Below are positions 25,135 to 33,698 of a stretch of 64,000 nt of DNA, piece after piece (position 1 is the stretch's first letter; the number at the start of each line of letters is the position of its first letter). Location of the stretch: assembly GCA_964545045.1 (NCBI GenBank), contig CAZJEN010000009.1, positions 35,783 to 99,782 on the forward strand. Direction: 5' to 3'. The stretch comes from SIG307 sp964545045 (lineage in GTDB: Bacteria; Bacillota; Clostridia; Lachnospirales; Lachnospiraceae). The notes beneath the pieces were generated by a model. The model made no database searches and had not been told where the DNA came from. It worked only from the letters and a program-made list of their open reading frames with translations. Position numbers and translations under genes: made by a program.

Positions 25135-26169
25135 TTATACCTCCTGTAAGTATTTTTTTACATTCATAGCCAATGCTTCAGCTAACTTGACGGGAACGGC
25201 ATTCCCTACTTGAATGCATTGTTCCTGACGGTTGCCCATAAATACAACATCATCAGGAAAAGTTTGTATTCTTGCGGCCTCTCGCACAGTTAAACTTCTA
25301 TCGGCAACAGGGTGTAGTGGAAATGCATTGTGACCAGGTACCATCGTTGTAGCTGGTTTTGAACGGTCTAGTCTTTTGTAAACATGACTGAAATTCTTCA
25401 GCTTGTTGTTGGCATAGTCAGACCTTGAACCATAAGCAACTTCTTCTGGAAGCCCTTCTTTAGGGATTCCGCCGCCTTCTGGGATGTATTTTATTCGTTC
25501 AACAACAGTTTGGTTATGGTTCATTGGTATGTGATTTGGTACTTCGTTTTCTTTGCCTAACAAATCCATGATTGCTTTTCCGACAGTTTGTGTTTTATCA
25601 GTTGGAGTTGGGAATTTCAATTCACTTTTTAGTGTGACATCATCTCTGACACCGAAAAAGAAAACTCTTTGTCGCATTTGAGGAACACCGTAATCAGTTG
25701 CGCAAAGAACGTCGGAGATAGTGTTCTTATAGCCGATTTCAGCAAACTTTTCGATAAGCAAATCACGCATAATACCTTTGCTTGCAGAAAGGAGGCCTTT
25801 TACGTTTTCCATGATAAAAAATTTAGGTCTAACGGTATCTACAACTCGGATAAACTCAAAAACTAATTCATTACGAGGGTCTTTTTCTAATCTTTTTCCG
25901 ATAGTGGAAAAGCCCTGGCATGGCGGCCCACCAACAAGTACATCACATTCTTTTCCATGCAATAAATTTTTAATGGTATCTTCGTCCAAGGTTCTTATAT
26001 CGTTTTCATACAAGTTAAGGTTTGAATAATTATGTTTTAGCGTAGCAATAGCAGGCTCCCACAGTTCTACAGAAAATAAATGTTCAAATCCTGCATCTTT
26101 AAATCCTCTATACAAGCCACCAGCACCTGTAAATAAATCAATGTATGTAGGCTTATTGTTCTTTGTCAT
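25135..26169 (-). CDS. DNA (cytosine-5-)-methyltransferase 1
   Basis: 344 aa. Motif I IDLFTGAGGLYRGFKDAGF, motif IV GGPPCQGFSTIGKR with the catalytic Cys, motif VI FIMENVKGL, motif VIII QMRQRVFF-type and motif X QVGNAVPVKLAEALA are all present, so the enzyme looks active. It overlaps the second methyltransferase gene by 17 bases. The two enzymes are clearly homologous but diverged, as expected if each modifies one strand of an asymmetric site. Confidence 0.95.
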   Translation of the reverse strand: MTKNNKPTYIDLFTGAGGLYRGFKDAGFEHLFSVELWEPAIATLKHNYSNLNLYENDIRTLDEDTIKNLLHGKECDVLVGGPPCQGFSTIGKRLEKDPRNELVFEFIRVVDTVRPKFFIMENVKGLLSASKGIMRDLLIEKFAEIGYKNTISDVLCATDYGVPQMRQRVFFFGVRDDVTLKSELKFPTPTDKTQTVGKAIMDLLGKENEVPNHIPMNHNQTVVERIKYIPEGGGIPKEGLPEEVAYGSRSDYANNKLKNFSHVYKRLDRSKPATTMVPGHNAFPLHPVADRSLTVREAARIQTFPDDVVFMGNRQEQCIQVGNAVPVKLAEALAMNVKKYLQEV

Positions 26170-27187
26170 AATATTTGTTCAACACTCCTTTTACTTGTTC
26201 TGCCCAGACTTCTGCTAACTTGACAGGAACGGCATTGCCAACTTGCATACATTGCTTGTCACGTCTACCACAAAATATATAGTCATTCGGAAAGGTTTGT
26301 ATTCTTGCTGCTTCACGTACAGTAAGACTCCTGTCTAGCCATGGATGGATAGGAAATGCATTATGGCCTGGCACCATTGTCAATGATGGTTTGTTTCTGT
26401 CCAAGCGTTTAAATGTATTACCAAAATTTCTCCGATATAATTCTGGTGGCAAATCATCTTCCGGAAGGCGTCCGCCTTCCGGAATTAATCTATATCTTTG
26501 AATATTGGTTTCTCCATGCTTTAATGGAACATGGTTCGGAACTTCTTCTCCTTTATCAGCTAAATCGCCAATGGCACTTAAAACGGTAGTGTATGGTAGT
26601 CTGTTTTCGCCATGTGTTGCAGAAGGAGCATCAAATTTAATGCCAATTCTGGTTCCATAAAAGAATACACGCTCTCTGTATTGAGGAACACCATAGTCAG
26701 CAGCATTTAATGTAACGCAATTAAAATCATATCCTGTTTCTTTGAATTTTTTTTGTATCTCTTCAAAAATTCTACCGCCATCCCTTGTTTTTATTCCACG
26801 GACATTTTCCATTACAAAGACTTTTGGCTGAATATGATTTAAGATTCGGATATACTCTTTAAATAAATCATTTCTCGGGTCATATTTGCTGCGCTTTTCT
26901 GGGTCAGATGATACTCGGTTGCCGATAGTGGAGAAGCCCTGGCATGGCGGTCCCCCTATTAAAACATCAACATCTATGCCATTAAGATACTTGTCAATTT
27001 GTTCGTTTGTAAATTCTCTTATATCAGCTCTGACAAAGGGAATAGAAGGTCGATTTTCTTTGTGTACTTTTTCACAATCTTCATCAAAATCAGTTGACAA
27101 TACTATATTAAACCCTTTGTTCTCAAAGCCAAGCAAAAAGCCGCCTGCACCGCTAAATAAATCGACTACATTGTATGTTTTGCTCAT
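26153..27187 (-). CDS. DNA (cytosine-5-)-methyltransferase 2
   Basis: 344 aa. Motif I VDLFSGAGGFLLGFENKGF, motif IV GGPPCQGFSTIGNR, motif VI FVMENVRGI, motif VIII QYRERVFFYG, motif X QVGNAVPVKLAEVWA. It shares RRxxRSLTVREAARIQTFP-type C-terminal sequence with its neighbour. It overlaps the upstream unknown gene by 4 bases (ATGA type), so the four minus-strand genes form one operon. Confidence 0.95.
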   Translation of the reverse strand: MSKTYNVVDLFSGAGGFLLGFENKGFNIVLSTDFDEDCEKVHKENRPSIPFVRADIREFTNEQIDKYLNGIDVDVLIGGPPCQGFSTIGNRVSSDPEKRSKYDPRNDLFKEYIRILNHIQPKVFVMENVRGIKTRDGGRIFEEIQKKFKETGYDFNCVTLNAADYGVPQYRERVFFYGTRIGIKFDAPSATHGENRLPYTTVLSAIGDLADKGEEVPNHVPLKHGETNIQRYRLIPEGGRLPEDDLPPELYRRNFGNTFKRLDRNKPSLTMVPGHNAFPIHPWLDRSLTVREAARIQTFPNDYIFCGRRDKQCMQVGNAVPVKLAEVWAEQVKGVLNKYYDKEQ

Positions 27188-27777
27188 ATCAAATCCTCAT
27201 TCCTTGCATATATTTTGCTGTTTTCAATGGTGTATGTATTTGGGTTTAAGTAAGGTCCTAAATCTCCAATTACAACAGGCATTTTTTTATAATTTGTTGT
27301 TGTTTTTTTTCGCATCTTCTGTGGGTTGTCATGTTCACAAGAAGACTTTCCAGCGTTCATTCGTTTTACGTATTCGGCAAAACGGAGATAGTGATATCTG
27401 TCATCAGATTGCCCCAAAAATAAAATTTCTGTGCCATCGTTAAGGACATATCGATTACCTGATTTGAGTGAAGAATTTTCTAAACCAATTTTGTTTTTCT
27501 GGTAAGCTATAATTGATGCCGCACGCATATCAAGTCCGAAAAAACTCATGTTTCCAGTATCAGAACACATGGCATTTAAATCATAATAATATAGTCTATA
27601 TTGATTGATGACATTTAAGTTGTTATTTGCAACATACCGTTCAAGTTCCTTTTCGGTGGAAAAGGTTTTGTTATAGTGCATGTTGTAAGAAACTATTGTG
27701 TGTGGTCTTTCTACAGGGACTATGAAATTGCATTTTATAGCAGTTACATTTTTTTCGTCAAATATATTATATTCCAT
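27184..27777 (-). CDS. Unknown protein, first gene of the R-M operon
   Basis: 197 aa, not recognised. No signal peptide or membrane segment. It contains GNRYVLNDGTEILFLGQSDDRYHYLRFAEYVKRM and a Lys-rich MRKKTTTNYKKMP stretch. The stop overlaps the methyltransferase 2 start, so co-expression is near certain. It could be a control or specificity accessory protein, but no HTH is obvious. Confidence 0.6.
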   Translation of the reverse strand: MEYNIFDEKNVTAIKCNFIVPVERPHTIVSYNMHYNKTFSTEKELERYVANNNLNVINQYRLYYYDLNAMCSDTGNMSFFGLDMRAASIIAYQKNKIGLENSSLKSGNRYVLNDGTEILFLGQSDDRYHYLRFAEYVKRMNAGKSSCEHDNPQKMRKKTTTNYKKMPVVIGDLGPYLNPNTYTIENSKIYARNEDLI

Positions 27778-27840
27778 ACAAAACCTCCAAGTTATAGTAT
27801 AGCATATTGAAAGTGTATTTTCAATTATTAGTTTTGATTG

Positions 27841-27905
27841 ATGTCACAGAAGTGTAACATTAATTTGTTGTTTTCTCTTGTTTCTCAGTACTTCTTTTGA
27901 TATAA
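27841..27905 (+). promoter_or_regulatory. Palindrome and promoter in the divergent region of element 1
   Basis: atgtcaca-gaag-tgtaacat (27841-27860, one mismatch) precedes a plus-strand promoter TTGTTT, 17 bp, TATAAT (about 27878-27905). It resembles the perfect ATGTCACG palindromes elsewhere in the element. Confidence 0.5.
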
Positions 27906-27929
27906 TCATCAATGAAAGGGGGTACTACA

Positions 27930-28916
27930 ATGAATGGTTTAGAAATAGGAAAAATCTTCGAACAACTTAACAGATATAACGAACATATTTACAATAACAT
28001 ATGCTCTCAACAAAGTATTGATGGATTGTTTGATGAATACAGAATAGCAACACTTATGCAGCATAAGAACTATAAAAAAGCATCATGGGCAGTGCAACAA
28101 CTTGATTTCAGATATACCATAGATGATGAAGACTATACCTTTGAGGTTAGCAATATACTGGACCTTTTAAGGTGTTCAGATAAAGTCAATGTACAAATTA
28201 ACAACATAAAGGCACATAAGGAAGAACATATCAAGGCGTTTATTTCTGCACTTGAACAAGACTATATTCCAGTACGAGACAGGAACACGGATTCATCAGT
28301 TGCAGATGACCGATTCCTGAATGAAGCTTTTTTTGATGCATATTATTACTACACAACATTCGGAATAGATAAGAATGATATGTCAATGAGCAGAAAGACA
28401 TTTATTAGTTGTGTAATTGATATGATAAATGCAAAGGACCATGTTTCGTTCAAATATCCTCTGCGTATCAATAATAGAGATTTGCTTTTAGCACTGAAAC
28501 GGTCAGAAACCCATACTGAACGGTTAGAAATATTGAGAAATACTCTTCTTGAAAAATATAATGAAGACCCAAATGCCAACCTTGAAGATGTATTGGAATT
28601 TGAAAACCCAGCACATGTGAAAATTACTTCATTCATAACCAGGAATGGTGGAGTAAGGCAATCGCTATGGAAATATTCCAGTGACACGCTTTCGTGGTCA
28701 GATAATAAGTTTTTCTTGTTTTTGCTGGCACTTTATATCGGTTTTCCGTTGACATCTGATTATGAGTATTTTTTAAATTTACATGGGCATACTCTGAACA
28801 ATCAGCTGTTGCCAATGAAAAAGCATTCGAATAGCACTATATATGACCATGAGGTAAAAGAATGGCTGGAACAGGGATTGTCAGTGGCTTGTATTTTAGA
28901 ATTGTTAAAAAAATAG
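27930..28916 (+). CDS. Unknown protein, divergent from the R-M operon; possible defence-linked
   Basis: 328 aa from ATG 27930 (AAAGGGGG site; the in-frame ATG at 27912 lies upstream of that site). Mostly helical. The last 65 residues (FLLALYIGFPLTSDYEYFLNLHGHTLN...VKEWLEQGLSVACILELLKK) resemble the short helical C-terminal domain found on several uncharacterised Firmicute proteins of mobile islands. No catalytic motif recognised. Position beside an R-M operon suggests a defence or regulatory role, as inference only. Confidence 0.55.
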   Translation: MNGLEIGKIFEQLNRYNEHIYNNICSQQSIDGLFDEYRIATLMQHKNYKKASWAVQQLDFRYTIDDEDYTFEVSNILDLLRCSDKVNVQINNIKAHKEEHIKAFISALEQDYIPVRDRNTDSSVADDRFLNEAFFDAYYYYTTFGIDKNDMSMSRKTFISCVIDMINAKDHVSFKYPLRINNRDLLLALKRSETHTERLEILRNTLLEKYNEDPNANLEDVLEFENPAHVKITSFITRNGGVRQSLWKYSSDTLSWSDNKFFLFLLALYIGFPLTSDYEYFLNLHGHTLNNQLLPMKKHSNSTIYDHEVKEWLEQGLSVACILELLKK

Positions 28917-29079
28917 AGATATTCCGATTAAGGAAATATCTCTAAAAAGAATACATTTTAAATTACATACAATAGGAGTTGATACATACAAGGTTTTTAG
29001 GTAAACCTTCCAGTATCTATATATTATACAATCTAACAAGAAAATTATAACTAAAAAATGAAAAAGCCAGCTAAGAATT
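28917..29079 (+). other. Intergenic hairpins between convergent genes
   Basis: agagatattcc/ggaaatatctct lies at about 28915-28943. aaaaagccagctaa/ttagttggcttttt (29058-29092) makes a two-way terminator overlapping the SprT-like stop codon. Confidence 0.65.
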
Positions 29080-29742
29080 TTAGTTGGCTTTTTCTGCAAC
29101 AATCATCATTTCCATGCAATCTGCACATAAGATATTTACTTGACGAGTGGCGCGGACACTAGTACGACAATGTGGGCAGTAATATTTCCTCGTACTGGTC
29201 GGTTTGGTTCCTGGTGGGAAAGTGGTTCCATGAGTACCTCGTATTACCGGACCGAGAGTACACGATATAGTATCATTTCTCCCTAACAGAATATCTGTAA
29301 ACTCATATTTTATTATGAAATCCAGTAATCCGTCTGCGGGGTGTGTGATGCTCCAGCCTATTCGGCTGTCATATTCAATCTTGAGACCGCGTTTTTCTGC
29401 TTCATGCTTAAACCTTTTGTTATGGTAGGTACCTCCTCGGGAAACATCTTTAATGCCTGTTTCAAAGCAGTAATAATGTACCATTTCATGTAAAAGTGTT
29501 GCTACAACATTTTCAATCGGTCTATCCAGGGTTCCTGCACCAATATTTATTTCTTTTAATTGGTTTTCGGCTGAAGTATGCCAGGCATCATAGAGAGTAA
29601 AATGTCCATAAGCCTTTGGCGTGCTTTGAATTGTAATAACAGGCTTTGAAAGTGCACCTTCAAAATACTCATTATTCAATGCTTTAAATATCTTTTCCAG
29701 ATACCCGCTTGCGCGGGTGTATGTTGTGAGTTGTTTGCTCAT
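29080..29742 (-). CDS. SprT-like zinc metalloprotease-fold protein
   Basis: 220 aa from the ATG at 29742, chosen for its AGGAGAA site. ATLLHEMVHYYC gives the HExxH metal motif, followed by a downstream His in the GTYHNKRFKHEAEKRGL region. The C-terminal zinc ribbon reads CPHCRTSVRATRQVNILCADC. SprT-like proteins resemble eukaryotic Spartan, which cleaves DNA-protein crosslinks; in mobile elements the role is unknown. It follows the 90-aa gene upstream. Confidence 0.85.
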   Translation of the reverse strand: MSKQLTTYTRASGYLEKIFKALNNEYFEGALSKPVITIQSTPKAYGHFTLYDAWHTSAENQLKEINIGAGTLDRPIENVVATLLHEMVHYYCFETGIKDVSRGGTYHNKRFKHEAEKRGLKIEYDSRIGWSITHPADGLLDFIIKYEFTDILLGRNDTISCTLGPVIRGTHGTTFPPGTKPTSTRKYYCPHCRTSVRATRQVNILCADCMEMMIVAEKAN

Positions 29743-29758
29743 AGAAATTCTCCTATCA

Positions 29759-30031
29759 TCAGTAATCATCGGGCATTAGGAATGTTATGTGTGGTTCGAA
29801 TGTTATTTCGCCTTGCAGTGCATCGGAAATACACCAGAAGTCAATTCCTTTGTAACAGAATGTTTGGAGATAATCCCAATTTTTGTTTGGATATGTTTCT
29901 GCAATGAGTGCTTGTGCTGCAAATGCGACCAACATATAATCATTTCCAAATGTGGACAAAAAATTTGGTGTGCAGACAATCGGCACACCATAAAATTCGA
30001 ATTTCTCATTTTGTTCTTCTTGCTCATTCAT
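29759..30031 (-). CDS. Small unknown acidic protein
   Basis: 90 aa from ATG 30031, picked for the aaaagg site 5 bases upstream. Sequence NFLSTFGNDYMLVAFAAQALIAETYPNKNWDYLQTFCYKGIDFWCISDALQGEITFEPHITFLMPDDY; no recognised domain. Its stop lies 16 bases before the SprT-like start, so the two are co-transcribed. Confidence 0.65.
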   Translation of the reverse strand: MNEQEEQNEKFEFYGVPIVCTPNFLSTFGNDYMLVAFAAQALIAETYPNKNWDYLQTFCYKGIDFWCISDALQGEITFEPHITFLMPDDY

Positions 30032-30077
30032 TATTACCTTTTCGGTCAACAATTTATTTCGCCTCCTATTGTGAATT

Positions 30078-30117
30078 AAGACATTTCGTCTTTGATGGTG
30101 TAATGACATTTCGTCAT
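30078..30117 (-). promoter_or_regulatory. Tandem gacatttcgtc palindromes
   Basis: aagacatttcgtctt (30078-30092) and atgacatttcgtcat (30103-30117) share gacatttcgtc at 25-bp spacing just upstream of the SprT operon. They are likely operator half-repeats. Confidence 0.5.
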
Positions 30118-30242
30118 AATTTGCTTTACAATACTATTCTAGATTGTTAAAGAAAAATTATAGCTATAATATGAAAAAATAATGTTTTAGTAATGAATAA
30201 GCTATAATGTTTAGTTAATCATAGATATAGTATTATTATTTT

Positions 30243-30965
30243 TGCCACCTGTTCGGAAAGGCTTGTTGCAACTCTCGTGGCTGTATTTGAAAACTGTTTT
30301 CTAGCAACTACTTTAACAGGAAGGCTTTTGAATAATCTTTGATGAGCTGGTTCCCATTTGGGGAACTGGGTTATGATGAGTGTGGCTATCTGGATGGGAG
30401 AGAAGTATGAGTATCAATACACATTATTGCCTTTCCTTCCCCCCTGATATTGCAATTTTGAATATCATACATTTCCTTCAATCCATATGGACAGCGCACG
30501 AAGTCAAGCATAAGACTACGCAGGTAGCTAACCTTTGGAAATGCCCCCTTTTTGTATCCTTTCAAAGGAATACAAACATCTTGGACGGTCACACCGATTT
30601 CTATGAGATTTTACGAACTTTATCTCGAACGGAAACTAACGGTCTGACTCTCGTGGTTCTCTGCTTTTAGACATAGAACAACCGCTACCCTTTAACGGCG
30701 TTGCCCAGGGTGCTTAGTGGGTAGCTATATCCCAATTCCACAACCTGCGGGAAATCTTTATACTGGTAGTTTTAGCCCTTTATCCCTCTCCAGTAGCGGG
30801 GCTTTCATGTTTGCTTTTGAATATATCTTTGATTGAGTGGTCCCATGCGTTTTGCAGTTTTTTCAGATGGCGGTTGCATTACTACCTTGCTGATTTATTT
30901 TATTCTATGCAATGTCGTAGCAGATACTACTTATTTTTGTACGATAAAAAATATCTGCTAGATTT
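30243..30965 (-). ncRNA. Candidate large structured RNA in element 1
   Basis: About 900 bp between 30120 and 31040 hold no plausible gene. Read on the minus strand, a TATAAT-like box lies at about 30978-30970. A tagcagata/tatctgcta stem follows at about 30915-30962, then many conserved-looking motifs. Three motif blocks occur twice in the same order: cAATCAAAGATATATTCAAAAGC/ctCATCAAAGATTATTCAAAAGC, CGTTAAAGGGTAGCGG/TGTTAAAGTAGTTGC, and CCACGAGAGT (both copies). It could belong to the GOLLD/ROOL kind of large phage/island RNA, or be new; family not confirmed. Confidence 0.4.
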
Positions 30966-31014
30966 ATCATTATTATACACTACCAAAAGAAAAAATATAA
31001 GTCTTTACAAAATA

Positions 31015-31040
31015 AAGATGTCACGATACTGTGACATCTT
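31015..31040. repeat. ATGTCACG-type palindrome 1 (perfect 10-bp arms)
   Basis: aagatgtcac-gatact-gtgacatctt. It stands just after the stop of the 361-aa gene and may double as that gene's terminator. Sister sites lie at 33141-33162 and 33611-33634. Confidence 0.7.
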
Positions 31041-31042
31041 GA

Positions 31043-32128
31043 CTAAGGGAGGATATGATACATTTCTTCAATTCCAAAGTTTTCAAATTTGACCTCAATG
31101 TCTGCCATTTGCGACGGAAGTAAATGCATATTGTACATTATGTTCTCGCCTTTGGCAAATTCCTTGAATTTTTGTCGTTCAGGGTCCCAAACGGGTTGCC
31201 CTGCATCACTTTTTAAGTGTTCTGCTCTCTCTTGGTTATAGGTTCTTATGGCACATTGGATTTCAACTCTGCTTTTAAAGTACCTACTGAACATATAGTA
31301 TGCGTTTACAATCTTTTCATAGGCTTTGCCGATGGTTAACTCATTATCAATATCATATAAGAGAAGTTTGATTTTGATATGTCTGTTTTCTTTGCGAATA
31401 CGACTTACAATGACATTACTAAGTAAAAGATTGTTTATATTATAATAGAAACGGTCAGCATCACTCTCTGGGATTGCATTACGATTTTGGTCTCGTTCTA
31501 ATTTTAATCCTTTTGCATATTCTTCGTTGTATTCAATATTAAAGTGTTTTCGGGCTTTTGCATGTGCGGTTTCGTATGCAGAGATATTCATATCTATGAG
31601 AAAATCTTCGGTTAGTTCATTCTTTAATTCTTGATTGGCATATAGCGCAAGATAGTAGTTGAGAGCATCTTGTGCTTTGTATAGAAAAGTGCTTCCATTC
31701 GTTTCTAATATCTCAAGAAGTTCTGCAATAGACAATCCTTTTGTCAGAAGTAAGTTCATATAATTTTGCACACGGAAGATATTTAGATACATTCCGCGGT
31801 CCGTTAACCGGACCGCAGTTGCTTGTGTTGATTTTGGTAATCCTTCTTGTCGTGCAACGCAGTATTTTGATAGATATAAGTAGTTTTTGTTTGTTCCTGC
31901 AAATTGACAGGTAAGAAGTAATCCAGCCGATACTAATTCAGAAATGGCAAGTTGGATTTCCACTTGATTATATAGACCGAATAAGAGCAGCAGATGCTCT
32001 AACTGCATTTTTAGCATACTGCCGTTTCCTAATCGATATAGTAGATAAATGATAAAATGGTTTAATTCCTTATTATATAATTGGTCTTTTTGTTCCAGAG
32101 TTAGTTTTCTAATATTAGTTTTAATCAT
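31043..32128 (-). CDS. Unknown protein with probable N-terminal winged helix
   Basis: 361 aa. Residues 15-110 (NHFIIYLLYRLGNGSMLKMQLEHLLLLFGLYNQVEIQLAISELVSAGLLL...YLYLSKY) look like a winged-helix DNA-binding fold, and residues 100-120 (VRLTDRGMYLNI) repeat that idea. The remainder is helical. It is 17 bp downstream of the 192-aa wHTH gene and probably in one operon with it. Possible role: element replication or transcription control. Confidence 0.55.
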   Translation of the reverse strand: MIKTNIRKLTLEQKDQLYNKELNHFIIYLLYRLGNGSMLKMQLEHLLLLFGLYNQVEIQLAISELVSAGLLLTCQFAGTNKNYLYLSKYCVARQEGLPKSTQATAVRLTDRGMYLNIFRVQNYMNLLLTKGLSIAELLEILETNGSTFLYKAQDALNYYLALYANQELKNELTEDFLIDMNISAYETAHAKARKHFNIEYNEEYAKGLKLERDQNRNAIPESDADRFYYNINNLLLSNVIVSRIRKENRHIKIKLLLYDIDNELTIGKAYEKIVNAYYMFSRYFKSRVEIQCAIRTYNQERAEHLKSDAGQPVWDPERQKFKEFAKGENIMYNMHLLPSQMADIEVKFENFGIEEMYHILP

Positions 32129-32145
32129 ATTTTTCCTTTCTGGCG

Positions 32146-32724
32146 TTATGCCTTATATTCAACATATTCAATTCTCATATTTTCACAGAAAACTTGATGA
32201 GCAATGATTTCCTCTTTTGAGTAACTTCCTGTCACAATTTCGATACCCTGAACGATGCCAGTATCTCGGATTACAATCATATCTACCACGGCAACCTTAT
32301 GCTCAAGGAGTTCCTTCATCATTTTCTCTGCTTCTTCTTGGGATTGTTCCCGAATATGCTCGATGCTTTCTTTGTACAAGTCACGTGCTTGTTGTTCGGT
32401 AAGAACAGTTTCGCGTTCGGTAGGAGATAATTTAGTATAGACCTCCGCTAACTTGCAGTTGTGATTATATTGTTCTTTGACCTTTTGCCCTCCAGACAGA
32501 CCATAGTTTTTTCGAACATATTCTCTGCCTTTTTTGGTAAGCACCAGGCAACGGTCAGATTTTTTGTTTCCAGGTGTATGGAATGCCTTCTTTTTACATA
32601 GTCCCTGGCTAATCCATTCTTTCTGACGATTTTTGCTGACAATTCTTTCAAGGTCATTTTGACGAGCTGCGCCACATATTGCAAGACAACGGGCCAGCTC
32701 TTTATCTGCAGCAATTTTTCGCAT
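32146..32724 (-). CDS. Winged-helix protein resembling replication-relaxation family
   Basis: 192 aa from ATG 32724, which has a GGAGGGA site. An N-terminal winged helix (LARCLAICGAARQNDLERIV...LVLTKKGREYVRKNYGL) is followed by a helical linker and an IVIRDTGIVQGIEIVTGSYSKEEIIAHQVFCE segment. This resembles proteins annotated as replication-relaxation in plasmids and conjugative elements. The adjacent stem-rich region (32855-33035) could be its target. Confidence 0.5.
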   Translation of the reverse strand: MRKIAADKELARCLAICGAARQNDLERIVSKNRQKEWISQGLCKKKAFHTPGNKKSDRCLVLTKKGREYVRKNYGLSGGQKVKEQYNHNCKLAEVYTKLSPTERETVLTEQQARDLYKESIEHIREQSQEEAEKMMKELLEHKVAVVDMIVIRDTGIVQGIEIVTGSYSKEEIIAHQVFCENMRIEYVEYKA

Positions 32725-32854
32725 ACAGTCCCTCCTTTCGATAGCATATATGCTGCTACATATAGAAATGCGTAGCATTTCTTCTAAAGCTGCGTAAGCA
32801 GGCTTTAGCATATTTGCCATGTAGTAGTTTTATTATGATTGTAGTGGAAAATGG

Positions 32855-33035
32855 CAAATATGGCAGATGCAAACGGCATCTGCACGCTCCGCGAAGACCG
32901 AACGGATTTCGGTGAGTGTGAAGGATGAGCTCGCTCAAAATCGGCACGATTTTCCTGAACGGTTACGAACCGAAACAGCCAAGAGCAACGTGAGTTGCAA
33001 CGTTGGCTGGTGAGGTGTTCGCTACCACAAAGCGT
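32855..33035. other. Gene-free, stem-rich region upstream of the wHTH operon
   Basis: Between 32725 and 33255 no gene is evident. Stems include gcagatgc/gcatctgc, cggttacgaaccg, and agccaagagcaacg...cgttggct. It is more GC-rich than the rest of element 1. It could be a replication or transfer origin or an RNA leader; no known oriT motif is seen. Confidence 0.45.
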
Positions 33036-33140
33036 TAGTACCCTTTAACTTTTAAGCTAAAACAGAATGTAGATAGTATAAGGGTATATTCTTTCTTGCT
33101 ACTATTATTATATATTGGCGAACGGTGAATATAACCAAGA

Positions 33141-33162
33141 AATGTCACGATAGCGTGACATT
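33141..33162. repeat. ATGTCACG-type palindrome 2
   Basis: aatgtcacg-atag-cgtgacatt, perfect 9-bp arms, about 95 bp before the 99-aa gene. Confidence 0.75.
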
Positions 33163-33255
33163 AAAAAGGCGCAAACTATTTATTTTTTGCTTTTTTTATG
33201 GTATTTTCAAATTACAGAAAAGGCCTTCTCTGAATAAAATAAAAAGGAGAAAAAA

Positions 33256-33555
33256 ATGGATAACAAAGAACTTATAAAGCAACTGGAAGAAGTAGTTGCT
33301 TTACACAACAAAATGCGTCAGGCATATTATTACGCATCACCTCGTTATGCAGCCAAGAGACGTTCATATGAGTTGCAAAACTCAAAAGTAACAAGTTTTG
33401 TCTATAACGGAAACAGCTACTGCATTAGTCAAGAAACGGTATGTAGTTGCGCCAATGTATATTACAAGGTTAGCTACTATATAAATGATGAGTATGTGAA
33501 ATCAGATATTCGCCTTGTGTATAAGATTTTGAATGAACTGAAAAGTAAGAAATAA
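33256..33555 (+). CDS. Small unknown protein
   Basis: 99 aa, rich in Tyr/Lys/Ser: LEEVVALHNKMRQAYYYASPRYAAKRRSYELQNSKVTSFVYNGNSYCISQETVCSCANVYYKVSYYIND. A strong aaaaggagaaaa site precedes ATG 33256. No domain recognised. It is flanked by palindromes 2 and 3, so it may be controlled by the same element regulator. Confidence 0.6.
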   Translation: MDNKELIKQLEEVVALHNKMRQAYYYASPRYAAKRRSYELQNSKVTSFVYNGNSYCISQETVCSCANVYYKVSYYINDEYVKSDIRLVYKILNELKSKK

Positions 33556-33610
33556 TGATTTCTCCAGGGCTGTATAGCCCTAGAATTGAAAGTGCACATC
33601 CAAAAACAGA

Positions 33611-33634
33611 CAATGTCACGCTAACGTGACATTG
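33611..33634. repeat. ATGTCACG-type palindrome 3
   Basis: caatgtcacg-ctaa-cgtgacattg, perfect 10-bp arms, upstream of the small gene that precedes the recombinase. Confidence 0.75.
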
Positions 33635-33698
33635 TGAATGAAAAAAGGTTGAAAAAGTATGGAGTGCACGGTATAGTAAAGTAAAGGAGATGAAGCAT

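Noticed and set aside
30386..30592. 68-aa minus-strand frame in the gene-free region of element 1
   Set aside because: No ribosome site and no recognisable domain; it lies in repeated, stem-rich sequence more like RNA.
30200..30960. Group I or II intron or retron
   Set aside because: No intron core motifs in the right order (P/Q/R/S or domain V) and no reverse transcriptase nearby.
33121..33640. CRISPR array from the repeated TGTCACG palindromes
   Set aside because: Copies are far apart and irregular, with genes between them; there are no spacers or cas genes.
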